Positions 25,085 to 33,089 of a stretch of DNA of 64,000 nucleotides are shown here, piece after piece. Every line of letters begins with the position of its first letter. Positions within the stretch are counted from its first letter, which is position 1. The DNA is from Nitrospira sp. (lineage in GTDB: Bacteria; Nitrospirota; Nitrospiria; Nitrospirales; Nitrospiraceae): positions 2,542,001 to 2,606,000 of the forward strand of contig CP060499.1 in the NCBI GenBank assembly GCA_024760525.1. The letters run 5' to 3'. The notes under the pieces were generated by a model. It was not told the DNA's origin and searched no databases. It saw only the letters and a program-made list of their open reading frames with translations. The position numbers were made by a program, and so were the translations under genes.

Positions 25085-26242
25085 CTATATTATTTCAAGA
25101 TTAGCCTGAAGTGCCCCTGCCGACCTAAGCGCCGATAGAATGGCCACGAGATCGCGCGGTGTCACCCCCACAGAGTTGAGGGCCCGGACAACCTCCCCCA
25201 AGGTCACCGTCTCATCGACGACCATCAGACGCGACTCCTGCTCTTTTATTTCGGTCTGAACATCCGGCGTGACGGTGGTTTGCCCCCCTGTCGAGCCGAT
25301 AAGCGGTGCCGGCGGCTGGGAGACATTCAAGGTGTTCTTGACCGAGATGGTGAGATTGCCATGAGAGATCGCGCACGTTGAAATCCGTACATGTTCTCCC
25401 AACACGACTGTTCCGGTCCGTTCGTTGACGACGACTTTCGCGACGGCATCGACGGCCACATCCAAGCCCTCGATTGATGCGATGTATTCGACCACGCGAC
25501 CGTGGAACATTGATGGAATCGTCGCCTTGACGTATCCGGCGTTGACGGCTGACGCGCTTCCTTTCCCGAATGCGCTCTCGATGGCTTCGGAAGTTCTGAT
25601 GGCAGTGGTAAAGTCGGGCTGCCGCAGCAGGACGGAGACTGTCTCCCACGAATCGATGTTGACGGGCAGCTCCTTCTCAATGATGGCTCCCCCGGGAACC
25701 ACACCGGCCGCTTGATGATTCTTCGCTACCGTGGCCCCACCTGGGCCGCCTGTCCCCCCGAGAAAACCGCCGATTGAAACCGGCCCCTGCGCCACCGCAA
25801 ACACTTGCTGGTTTGCAGCTTTTAGCGGCGTCAGCAACAGCGTGCCGCCTTGCAGACTTTTGGCATTCGCCATCGACGACACGACGGCATCCAGCGTCAT
25901 ACCCGGCTTGGAGAACGGAGGAAGCTTGGCGGTCACCATGACCGAGGCGATGTTCCTGGTGAGCAACTGAATGGGGTCGATGACCAGATTGACGCCCATC
26001 TTGTTCAACATGGACATCATCGCCTGAATCGTAAACTGTCCGCCGATGACCCGATCGCCGGTACTATCCAGCCCGACCACCAGCCCATAGCCGATCAATT
26101 GGTTTTCGCGTACACCTTCAATCGCGCCGATATCCTTGATTCTCACCGCATCGGCGGTTGAAGGAGAGAACAGATAGCCCGTCAACACCAGTGAACATAA
26201 TAGCGAGTGAGTTCGTGAGCACATGCGTCGAGTATCCCTCAT
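25085..26242 (-). CDS. flgI: Flagellar P-ring protein FlgI
   Basis: 385 residues from ATG 26242; ATG 26224 with GAGGGA ten bases upstream is an equally good alternative and would drop six residues. The N-terminus is a Sec signal peptide ending near SPSTADA, followed by the family start VRIKDIGAIEGVRENQLIGYGLVVGLDSTGD and the conserved PPFSKPGMTLDAVVSSM (quoted in parts). FlgI forms the peptidoglycan ring around the rod, implying a diderm envelope. It lies immediately after the small Arg-rich ORF in the flgFGAH-x-IJ unit. Confidence 0.95.
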   Translation of the reverse strand: MRDTRRMCSRTHSLLCSLVLTGYLFSPSTADAVRIKDIGAIEGVRENQLIGYGLVVGLDSTGDRVIGGQFTIQAMMSMLNKMGVNLVIDPIQLLTRNIASVMVTAKLPPFSKPGMTLDAVVSSMANAKSLQGGTLLLTPLKAANQQVFAVAQGPVSIGGFLGGTGGPGGATVAKNHQAAGVVPGGAIIEKELPVNIDSWETVSVLLRQPDFTTAIRTSEAIESAFGKGSASAVNAGYVKATIPSMFHGRVVEYIASIEGLDVAVDAVAKVVVNERTGTVVLGEHVRISTCAISHGNLTISVKNTLNVSQPPAPLIGSTGGQTTVTPDVQTEIKEQESRLMVVDETVTLGEVVRALNSVGVTPRDLVAILSALRSAGALQANLEII

Positions 26243-26244
26243 GG

Positions 26245-26511
26245 TTAGGACCGTCTTGAAGCCAGAGCAAGCGCCTTCCGACCAAGGATGACCCGCGCCA
26301 GCCAACCTTGCTCCGAAGCCGTTCCTCTCATGGAGTCGCGATCGGCTTCATCCGCCACCTGAAATTGTTTCAGACTCACGGTGGGACGAGGATCAAAATC
26401 AGCACGCCGGACCACCCCGCTCTGCACCATCATTTCGAGAGTCTGGAGATTCAACGCCGGCCTCTTGCGAACTGCCCTCAGAATCGGCCTTCGTCTCACC
26501 GGAGCCTGCAT
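26245..26511 (-). CDS. Small Arg-rich hypothetical protein between flgH and flgI
   Basis: 88 residues from ATG 26511, supported by AGGAGGGG eight bases upstream; the stop lies 2 bp before the flgI ATG and the start 14 bp after flgH. The N-terminal ~20 residues are very basic (RRRPILRAVRKRP), followed by a predicted amphipathic stretch LQTLEMMVQSGVV and a C-terminal GWLARVILGRKALAL. No signal peptide or family recognised. Spacing and Shine-Dalgarno argue that it is translated as part of the rod/ring operon. Confidence 0.7.
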   Translation of the reverse strand: MQAPVRRRPILRAVRKRPALNLQTLEMMVQSGVVRRADFDPRPTVSLKQFQVADEADRDSMRGTASEQGWLARVILGRKALALASRRS

Positions 26512-26525
26512 GGAATATCCCCTCC

Positions 26526-27257
26526 TCAGAATGGATAGACCCAATCAAGAATCCGAACAAACCATCCGGGTCGCTGCACGTCGTCCAGGACGCCGAGACC
26601 GGAATATTCGATTCTGGCATCGGCGATGGCGGAGGACAGCACGGTATTTTTCGTATCCACGTCCACGCGACGCACAATCCCACCGATGCTCATGAGCTGT
26701 TTCTCACTATTCACGCTGACCTCGCGGCGGCCTTCGATACGAAGATCCCCGTTCGGAAGCACTTCGGTGACGATCACGGAGATGGTGCCGGTGAGAGTTC
26801 CTTCGCGGCTGGTGGCGCCTTTTCCGCCGAATTTATTCGCGGCGCTGGCGTCGATCCCCATTCCACGACGAGTTTCATCGCTGAACCGGACTCCCGGTAT
26901 TCCGATGTACCCCATCGCGCTGCCGACAAGACTGTTTTTAATGGTCGACTCACGTTGAGCCGCCGTGTCGGCAGACTTGGACCCTTTGTGGTTTTCCACA
27001 ATTTTAACCGTGAGGATATCGCCCATACGCATGGCGCGGAGATCCTCATAGAGATAGGCCCGCCCGTTTTCTTCCTGCCACAGCGAACCCACGGTCTTCG
27101 GTGGAGGCAATGGAGTCAGGGCGATCTTGCTTGAGACACTGGGCGGACTTGAACATCCCTGCAGGAGAAGCGCGGAGATCATACAGACGCAGCCGATTGC
27201 CGTTCCGAGGCGCGGTCTCACGTCGATTCCTTTCTCGCTGATGACATCCATCGACAT
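26526..27257 (-). CDS. flgH: Flagellar L-ring lipoprotein FlgH
   Basis: 243 residues. A lipoprotein signal peptide ends in the lipobox LLLQGC, so the mature protein starts with an acylated Cys. GSLWQEENGRAYLYEDLRAMRMGDILTVKIVENH (in part) and the C-terminal GIVRRVDVDTKNTVLSSAIADARIEYSG (in part) are the FlgH core. It forms the ring in the outer membrane. The gene follows flgA after 4 bp. The start could also be the ATG two codons downstream (27251). Length is typical. Confidence 0.95.
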   Translation of the reverse strand: MSMDVISEKGIDVRPRLGTAIGCVCMISALLLQGCSSPPSVSSKIALTPLPPPKTVGSLWQEENGRAYLYEDLRAMRMGDILTVKIVENHKGSKSADTAAQRESTIKNSLVGSAMGYIGIPGVRFSDETRRGMGIDASAANKFGGKGATSREGTLTGTISVIVTEVLPNGDLRIEGRREVSVNSEKQLMSIGGIVRRVDVDTKNTVLSSAIADARIEYSGLGVLDDVQRPGWFVRILDWVYPF

Positions 27258-27261
27258 CCCG

Positions 27262-28062
27262 TTAGAACTCCACTTGAACGATACTGGGAGCGACGACCGT
27301 GGCTCTCAGCTCACGACCGGAATCCAGATTGGCAACCATGATGCTCTGCCCCACCTGCCCGCTCGACTTGGTAATGCCATACGCCCGGATCGACAGGCCT
27401 CCCCGTTGCGCTTGGATGAGGACTCGATCCCCTTTCTTCACAACCAAGGGGAGCTTGACGAATGCGGAACGCAGTGGGGCATCGGGAGGAAGGGGTCTGG
27501 TCGCGCTCCTCCCTATGACTTCACTTTGATCCGTCACGAACGGATGATTCACCTGGTACACACGAGTTCGGGCGGTTTTGAGATCTCCGGCTTCGATCAC
27601 TTCGTCCGTTCTGAGGAAACGGCCAGGAACGACCGCATCGATCATCGCCGTCACATCGGCCAGAACCTGGACGGTTTTCCGGAGCTTGTTGTTCGTCACC
27701 GCTTCCACTTGAAATATGCGGCGCCCCGGACTTTCCTCAGTCGAGCCGGGAATGACACGCAGTTCCACCAGGCTACCGGAGACTTGAATCGGATCCGACG
27801 GTTCCAATACCGACACAGAGACCGTCTTGATCTTGTGGGCCCATTCGTCCTCCAAGTATTTCTGAATCACCTGCATCATCCGATCGGGAGTGACCTCACC
27901 GACGGCGGCACGGCCCGCCGCCGGTTCAATCTGTTGATGAACCGGGGCTCTGTTCTGGGAGGCAACCGAGCGGGCATCGCCACTGGACGCCCCTGTGGCC
28001 GCCGAAGCGCCCCCCACGAGTCCGGTCGACATGAGCAGAATCAGGCTCAGAACTCTAAACAT
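27262..28062 (-). CDS. flgA: P-ring assembly chaperone FlgA
   Basis: 266 residues from ATG 28062, chosen for AAGGAG six bases upstream. A signal peptide (LSLILLMSTGLVGGASAATG) targets the periplasm. The C-terminal half has the SAF-type FlgA domain with RTDEVIEAGDLKTARTRVY and VVKKGDRVLIQAQRGGLSI (in part) and QSIMVANLDSGRELRA. FlgA assists FlgI polymerisation. It is 10 bp downstream of flgG. Its position between flgG and flgH is the same in many bacteria. Confidence 0.92.
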   Translation of the reverse strand: MFRVLSLILLMSTGLVGGASAATGASSGDARSVASQNRAPVHQQIEPAAGRAAVGEVTPDRMMQVIQKYLEDEWAHKIKTVSVSVLEPSDPIQVSGSLVELRVIPGSTEESPGRRIFQVEAVTNNKLRKTVQVLADVTAMIDAVVPGRFLRTDEVIEAGDLKTARTRVYQVNHPFVTDQSEVIGRSATRPLPPDAPLRSAFVKLPLVVKKGDRVLIQAQRGGLSIRAYGITKSSGQVGQSIMVANLDSGRELRATVVAPSIVQVEF

Positions 28063-28072
28063 GGACTGCTCC

Positions 28073-28864
28073 TTATCGTCGGAGATTGTTCGCAATGGCC
28101 ATCATTTCATCGGAGGCCTGAATCGTCTTGGAATTGATCTCGTAACTTCGCTGGGCGATGATCATATTGACCATTTCTTCAGCGAGGTTGACGTTCGAGC
28201 TCTCCAAGAATCCCTGCTGGATCGTGCCGAACCCGGTGGTAAAACCGCCGGTCCCCTGTGTCGGAGGTCCCGAAGCGAAGCTGTCGATAAAGAGATTATT
28301 CCCCATCGCGACCAAACCCGAAGGATTATCGAACCTGGTGAGCTGAATTTGCCCGACTTGCGAGGCCTGCGTGACTCCGGGAAGCAAAACTGAGACGGTT
28401 CCATCCTGGCCGATATCCACCTTGAGCGCGCCGGATGGAATCGTAATGACGGGATTCAGAAGGTCCCCGTCTCCGGTCACGACGTTGCCTACGTTGTCAC
28501 GCTTGAAGGACCCGTTTCTCGTATACATGATCGTCCCGTCCGGGCGGGACACTTGAAAAAACCCCGGGCCATCGATCGCCAGGTCCAGCTCATTGTTTGT
28601 TTGTCGCATGTTTCCCTGAAGCCATTCTTTCGCCACCGTCGTTGGACGCACGCCGGCGCCGACCTGAATGCCGACCGGAAAAACTCCGACGTTGGAAGCA
28701 TTCGTGCCCGGGAGCCGCTGGATCTGATATAGCAAGTCCGCGAATTCAGCGCGACTGCGCTTGAACGAGTTCGTATTGACGTTCGCAAGGTTATGCGCGA
28801 CGGTATCGACATTGATCTGTTGCGCCGTCATTCCGGTCGCCGCTGTCCACATGGCTCTGATCAT
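28073..28864 (-). CDS. flgG: Distal rod protein FlgG
   Basis: 263 residues, the standard length. N-terminal MTAQQINVDTVAHNLANVNTNSFKRSRAEF (in part) and C-terminal NVNLAEEMVNMIIAQRSYEINSKTIQASDEMM (in part) are the conserved rod/hook terminal helices; the central LDLAIDGPGFFQV segment is the FlgG core. It forms the distal rod crossing the peptidoglycan. ATG preceded by AAGGAGGGG. It lies 37 bp after flgF. Confidence 0.97.
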   Translation of the reverse strand: MIRAMWTAATGMTAQQINVDTVAHNLANVNTNSFKRSRAEFADLLYQIQRLPGTNASNVGVFPVGIQVGAGVRPTTVAKEWLQGNMRQTNNELDLAIDGPGFFQVSRPDGTIMYTRNGSFKRDNVGNVVTGDGDLLNPVITIPSGALKVDIGQDGTVSVLLPGVTQASQVGQIQLTRFDNPSGLVAMGNNLFIDSFASGPPTQGTGGFTTGFGTIQQGFLESSNVNLAEEMVNMIIAQRSYEINSKTIQASDEMMAIANNLRR

Positions 28865-28901
28865 CTCACCCCTCCTTGATCCCTTATCACTTCACCCGCC
28901 G

Positions 28902-29672
28902 CTACAACACTCGTCCCACATCTTGAATCGCGATCTCGGCCATTCGATCCAGCGACTGAATCAGTTTTTGCGTCGATTCATAGGTGCGCATGCCCTGAAT
29001 CATCTTCACCATCTCGCCGATTGCGTTGACGTTGGACTCTTCGATGTGCCCGACTTGAATTTGCGGATGTTTGTTGATCGTCCCCTTCTCCGAATAGAAG
29101 AGCCCTTCCGAGGACTTCTGCGGCATGTCATTCTCGGCAAATTCCATAATCTTGATCGTCGCCACGGGTTTGTCGTCGACTTTGATGTCTCCCTGTGTCG
29201 TAATCTCGAGCTTCCCGGGAGGAATTTTAATCTCGCCCTTCGTCCCCATGACGGGATAGCCCAAACCGTTCACCAACCGACGTTCACGATCGAGCGACAG
29301 CATGCCGTTGCGGGAATACCGAACCCCTTGCGGTGTGTCCACCTCAAAAAACCCGCGTCCTTGAATGGCGATGTCCAGTGGATTGCCGGTGAGCCTGATC
29401 CGGCCCGCCTCGAACGTGGTCTTGATTTGATGCGGCGCCACAAATGCCCGTTCAGCCGGGCCGAAGGGTCTGGCCATGATCTGCTGCGCCAATCCCATGT
29501 TCACACCGCTCGGTGCCGCCACTGCATGGTACCGGGGAAATATCGCTTTGAACGCCTGCTCATCCTGCTTGAAACCGGCCGTATTCACATTCGCCATGTT
29601 ATTGGCGAATACTTGCATCCGCCGCTCATGGGCCAGCGCTCCGGACAAGATAGGATAGATTCCACGGTTCAT
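28902..29672 (-). CDS. flgF: Proximal rod protein FlgF
   Basis: 256 residues from ATG 29672, preceded by AAAGGAG; an apparent extension to 29711 would run through the promoter. It has the rod signature GALAHERRMQVFANNMANVNTAGFK (in part), the central NPLDIAIQGRGFFEV and the C-terminal HIEESNVNAIGEMVKMIQGMRTYES (in part). First gene of the flgFGAH-x-IJ unit, with a near-perfect sigma-54 promoter giving a 24-nt leader. It precedes flgG as in most flagellated bacteria. Confidence 0.94.
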   Translation of the reverse strand: MNRGIYPILSGALAHERRMQVFANNMANVNTAGFKQDEQAFKAIFPRYHAVAAPSGVNMGLAQQIMARPFGPAERAFVAPHQIKTTFEAGRIRLTGNPLDIAIQGRGFFEVDTPQGVRYSRNGMLSLDRERRLVNGLGYPVMGTKGEIKIPPGKLEITTQGDIKVDDKPVATIKIMEFAENDMPQKSSEGLFYSEKGTINKHPQIQVGHIEESNVNAIGEMVKMIQGMRTYESTQKLIQSLDRMAEIAIQDVGRVL

Positions 29673-29706
29673 ACTGCCGACTCCTTTTGATGTCCCACAC
29701 AGTGAC

Positions 29707-29722
29707 AGCAACCCTTATGCCA
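29707..29722 (-). promoter_or_regulatory. Sigma-54 promoter of flgFGAH-x-flgIJ
   Basis: Minus strand TGGCATA-AGGG-TTGCT, a full match to the -24/-12 consensus with GG and GC ten bases apart. Predicted start near 29696, 24 nt before the flgF ATG. Confidence 0.75.
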
Positions 29723-30083
29723 GGATCGTCTGCTCAACGATTATGTCCCACAGGATTGGAAATCGCCTAAATGCGGGGATAAGCTGACGGCCGGAAAGGC
29801 GGGCCTGAATGGGAATCAAGCACGGGCGATCCTGGTAGGGCGGATTCTACCCATCGAGGTGAAAATTCTTCCTAGCAGCGATAGTGAGAAGCTCACCAGC
29901 CTCCTCTCCTCGCCCGTTGGAGTCCCTCGGCGAACGGTGGATGAGAAGGGCAGTGCTTGACGGCCGAAGGCTGAAGGGAGAAGGTCTGCGTTGGAGAGCA
30001 TCAGCGACAATCGTGGATGATAGCCAGTGGTATTCGCGCGAAACTGAAGGGCGAGAGGGGCTCGCCTCTACCGGCGGTCACGA
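29723..30083. other. Intergenic region between fliA and flgF
   Basis: About 360 bp with no convincing gene; short frames are present but lack Shine-Dalgarno sites. Apart from the flgF promoter at its left end it has a hairpin after fliA. Enhancer sites for an NtrC-type activator would be expected here but I cannot identify a motif by eye. Confidence 0.4.
30050..30066 (-). terminator. Hairpin downstream of fliA, possible weak terminator
   Basis: Minus strand GGCGAG-CCCCT-CTCGCC, a 6-bp perfect GC-rich stem 18 bp after the fliA stop, followed only by CTTCAGTTTC, so no clear T run. Confidence 0.3.
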
Positions 30084-30830
30084 TCAACTGACTGCTTGCA
30101 AGTGCGCTTTAAGTCGAATGATCGCCTTCGTATGAATTTGACACACTCTCGACTCGGTCACCTTCATGAGCTCCCCGATCTCTTTCATCGTGAGCTCTTC
30201 ATAGTAGTACAACGTGAGGACAAGACGTTCTTTTTCCGGCAAGGCTTGGATGGCCCCGGTGATCAATTCACGTTCGCGCTCGTTGACCAACGACGACAAA
30301 GGATCAGGCGTATGCGTGTCGGCCAACATCTTCACCACTTTATGCCCGTCCGGTTCTTGAAGACTCAAATCGTCCACGCTGATCATCACCGCGCCTCTGG
30401 CCCGCACAATGAACTCGTCCAGCTCTTCCAAGGACATCTTCAGCTCCGTCGCCACTTCGTCGTCATGCGGCGGCCGACCGAATCGGCTCATGAGCGTGAC
30501 ATGCGCCTTTTGGAGCAGACCGATTCGTTCGTGGACCGATCGAGGAACCCAATCCATCGAACGGATCTCATCGAGCATGGCCCCACGAATGCGGAACTCC
30601 GCGTAGGTCTTGAACTTCGCTTCCCGGGTGGGATCATACTTGTCCATGGCATCCATGAGCCCGATGGTGCCGACCGAGATCAAGTCCTCCGCATCCAAGT
30701 AGGCTGGAAGGCGGAAGGCCAGCCGATGCGCCATCGCGCGAATCACGTGGGCAAACTCCTTGATGAGTTCCTCACGTCTCGTTCCCTGCGAAAAGGATTT
30801 CCGCTCGTGTGACAATGCTGTTTTGCTCAT
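30084..30830 (-). CDS. fliA: Flagellar sigma factor FliA (sigma-28)
   Basis: 248 residues of the FliA/WhiG type. Region 2 contains DAEDLISVGTIGLMDAMDKYDP and TYAEFRIRGAMLDEIRSMDWVPRSV (in part); region 4 contains ALPEKERLVLTLYYYEELTMKEIGELMKVTESRVCQIHTKA (in part). It directs RNA polymerase to late genes and is held by FlgM, whose gene is also here. It follows flhG by 24 bp and is the last gene of the fliL-fliA unit, so it depends on the sigma-54 promoter before fliL. Promoters matching its consensus precede flgM, csrA and the HD-GYP gene. Confidence 0.97.
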   Translation of the reverse strand: MSKTALSHERKSFSQGTRREELIKEFAHVIRAMAHRLAFRLPAYLDAEDLISVGTIGLMDAMDKYDPTREAKFKTYAEFRIRGAMLDEIRSMDWVPRSVHERIGLLQKAHVTLMSRFGRPPHDDEVATELKMSLEELDEFIVRARGAVMISVDDLSLQEPDGHKVVKMLADTHTPDPLSSLVNERERELITGAIQALPEKERLVLTLYYYEELTMKEIGELMKVTESRVCQIHTKAIIRLKAHLQAVS

Positions 30831-30854
30831 GATTGTTCCACGTATGACCTGTTC

Positions 30855-31724
30855 TCAGTTGCCGGCGTGTATGGCTGATCGTTGCCAGATGAGCTGTACG
30901 GAACTTTTCGGAAGACCGGGCTTCGGCCATTGGACTATCTGTTGAGCGATCTTCCTGAAGGCTTGGGAAGACGGTGCATCAGGAAACGCTTCGAAGACCG
31001 CTTTCTGCTGCATGACCGCCATATGCACATAATCGTCATAGGGAATAGACCCGACGAATTCGATGGCCACATGAAGAAAACGGTCCACCGCCACGTCGAG
31101 CTTGCCGAACACCTCGGAGGCTTCACGAGGACTCTTGGCCTGATTGACCAAAACTTTAAAGCGACGCTCTCGATATTGACGTGCCAACACTTTGATCAGC
31201 GCATAGGCATCCGTGAGCGACGTCGGCTCCGGCGATACGATGACCATCGTCTCATCCGCCGAGGATGCGAAAAACGTCACGGTCGGGGAGATGCCTGCCC
31301 CGGTGTCGATCAACAGCACGTCCATCTCACCGGCCAGCTGTGCCAGCTGCTCTTGGATCACCACCTGTTGCGATTCAGTCAGTGCCGTAAGCTGCGGGAC
31401 CCCGGAACTTGCCGGCAGCACGTGAATGCCCGCCGGACCTTTGAGCACGATCTCGTCGAGCGTATGTGTGCCCGCCAGTACGTTTTCAATCGTGTACTGC
31501 GGGACGAGCCCAAGAAGGACATCGAGATTGCCTAAGCCCAGGTCGGCATCCAGAATCAGCACCCGCTTTCCTGCTTTCGTGAGTGCAATGGCCAGATTCG
31601 CCACCACATTGGTCTTCCCGACTCCTCCCTTGCCGCTGGAAACGGCAATGACCTGAGTGGACGACTCACCTGCCGGACGGGCTTCATCCGGCATGAGGAC
31701 GGACTGTTTCGTTCTGGGCTGCAT
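30855..31724 (-). CDS. flhG: Flagellar number regulator FlhG (MinD/ParA family)
   Basis: 289 residues from ATG 31724, chosen because GGAGG lies seven bases upstream; ATG 31751, overlapping the flhF stop, is the alternative. Deviant Walker A SSGKGGVGKTNVVANLA, DADLGLGNLDVLLG and LLIDTGAGISPTVTFF mark the MinD/FlhG ATPase. FlhG counts flagella and activates FlhF GTPase. The N-terminal DQAxxLR activation helix reported for FlhG of other bacteria is not visible in either start version. Lies between flhF and fliA. Confidence 0.93.
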   Translation of the reverse strand: MQPRTKQSVLMPDEARPAGESSTQVIAVSSGKGGVGKTNVVANLAIALTKAGKRVLILDADLGLGNLDVLLGLVPQYTIENVLAGTHTLDEIVLKGPAGIHVLPASSGVPQLTALTESQQVVIQEQLAQLAGEMDVLLIDTGAGISPTVTFFASSADETMVIVSPEPTSLTDAYALIKVLARQYRERRFKVLVNQAKSPREASEVFGKLDVAVDRFLHVAIEFVGSIPYDDYVHMAVMQQKAVFEAFPDAPSSQAFRKIAQQIVQWPKPGLPKSSVQLIWQRSAIHAGN

Positions 31725-31743
31725 ATCGCGACCTCCAAGCAAG

Positions 31744-33081
31744 TTATCCATGATGTGTTCCAGTTCCTGTCAACTCAGGAGCTGTCTCCGATGATCGAAC
31801 CGATTGACCGACGGCCCCACGCGAACCCTCTGCGGTGATGAGCGCCGCCAGGCGTTCTGCGGAGGCGATCTCGATGTCTCCGGGAACTCGTCGCCCGACA
31901 CTCCAATAGGAGAGCGGTACCCCGGATCGATAAGCCACTTCGAAGATAGATCCAAAAGACTCCGTCTCGTCGAGCTTCGTAAACAGCAGATTCGGCTTCG
32001 GCAGATCGTGGAGACGCTCCGTAATCCGGTGGGCCTCACGTTCCGCGATGGACGCCGGAAGGACAAGATGAGTCGTCACGGTCTCCTTTGCCAACAGATG
32101 ACGCAATTCTTTGGCCAACGTCAGATCATCCGGTCCGACTCCCGGCATATCGACCAGCACGAGATCGACCTGCGCATGACGGCGGAGCCCTTCAGACAGC
32201 TGTCGGGCCGATAGCGCGCACGCGAACGGCGCTCCAATCAGCTTGGCGTACCGACGCAACTGTTCGACGGCGGCCTCCCGATGATTGTCAAAGGTAATGA
32301 TGGCCACGGATTTTCGTTGCTCAAGACGGTAGTGCGCCGCCAGCTTGGCTACCGCAGAGGTCTTTCCGGTACCACTGGGCCCGATGAAGAGACCGATGGC
32401 GGAATGCCCGTCCCCGTTGATCAATGGCCCGCTGGTTCGGATTCGTTGCGAGATCTCCCGCTGGACCGCGCGCTTGGCCGACTCATTGCCGCTCACACCC
32501 TCGGCTTTCATGGTTTCGCAGACATCGTTGACGAGCGCTTCGGCAGTGGACGGATTCATCCCCTGTTCGACCAAGGAGCAGCGCAACCTCGAAAACACGG
32601 GCGACAGCGGGCGCGCGGGCGGTTGACTCTCCTCTTGCGACAAGTCTTGCAACAACCGGCTCAATTCGCCCACCACAGTGTGCAGATGCCGCAGCCGGTT
32701 CGGCTTCTCATCGTCCTGAGATGGTTTCAATGATGCGGGCCGCTTCCCGGCAATCGGTGCGCCCGCCTCACCATTCGGTTGCAGCATGGTTGCCAGCGTC
32801 TGTTGAAAGGTTTGCGCCGCCAGAGGCGAAGGGGGCGCGGCATCGGGCCGAGGCATTGGTGGAGCGGATTTGGGGGCCGGTTCCCTGACCTGAACGGATG
32901 GCTGTGCGTCCTGATCAGAGGCTGCCATGACTTCCAGCACCGGGCGATTGAACGCCCGGAGCAGTCGTCCCCCTTCGCGTACTTCTTTCGAGGACAGGAT
33001 GATGGCGTCCGGCCCCAGTTCTTCCTTAATGGCCCGCATGGCGTCCTGCATGGTGAGTGCGTGAAACGTCTTTACTTTCAT
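31744..33081 (-). CDS. flhF: SRP-type GTPase FlhF
   Basis: 445 residues. The N-terminal MKVKTFHALTMQDAMRAIKEELGPDAIILSSKEV (in part) B domain is followed by a Pro/Gln-rich linker (~65-160), an N domain and the G domain: P-loop IGPSGTGKTSAVAKLA, VDMPGVGPDD in place of the usual DTAGR-type switch, and LFTKLDE for guanine recognition. FlhF places the flagellum at the pole. It is 8 bp after flhA and overlaps the longer flhG reading. The altered switch motif is worth noting but other motifs are intact. Confidence 0.93.
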   Translation of the reverse strand: MKVKTFHALTMQDAMRAIKEELGPDAIILSSKEVREGGRLLRAFNRPVLEVMAASDQDAQPSVQVREPAPKSAPPMPRPDAAPPSPLAAQTFQQTLATMLQPNGEAGAPIAGKRPASLKPSQDDEKPNRLRHLHTVVGELSRLLQDLSQEESQPPARPLSPVFSRLRCSLVEQGMNPSTAEALVNDVCETMKAEGVSGNESAKRAVQREISQRIRTSGPLINGDGHSAIGLFIGPSGTGKTSAVAKLAAHYRLEQRKSVAIITFDNHREAAVEQLRRYAKLIGAPFACALSARQLSEGLRRHAQVDLVLVDMPGVGPDDLTLAKELRHLLAKETVTTHLVLPASIAEREAHRITERLHDLPKPNLLFTKLDETESFGSIFEVAYRSGVPLSYWSVGRRVPGDIEIASAERLAALITAEGSRGAVGQSVRSSETAPELTGTGTHHG

Positions 33082-33089
33082 GGACTACC

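Noticed and set aside
27127..28137. Plus-strand frame of about 336 codons across flgH and flgA
   Set aside because: Runs over two well-defined genes and their short gap on the other strand; no ribosome site or domain.
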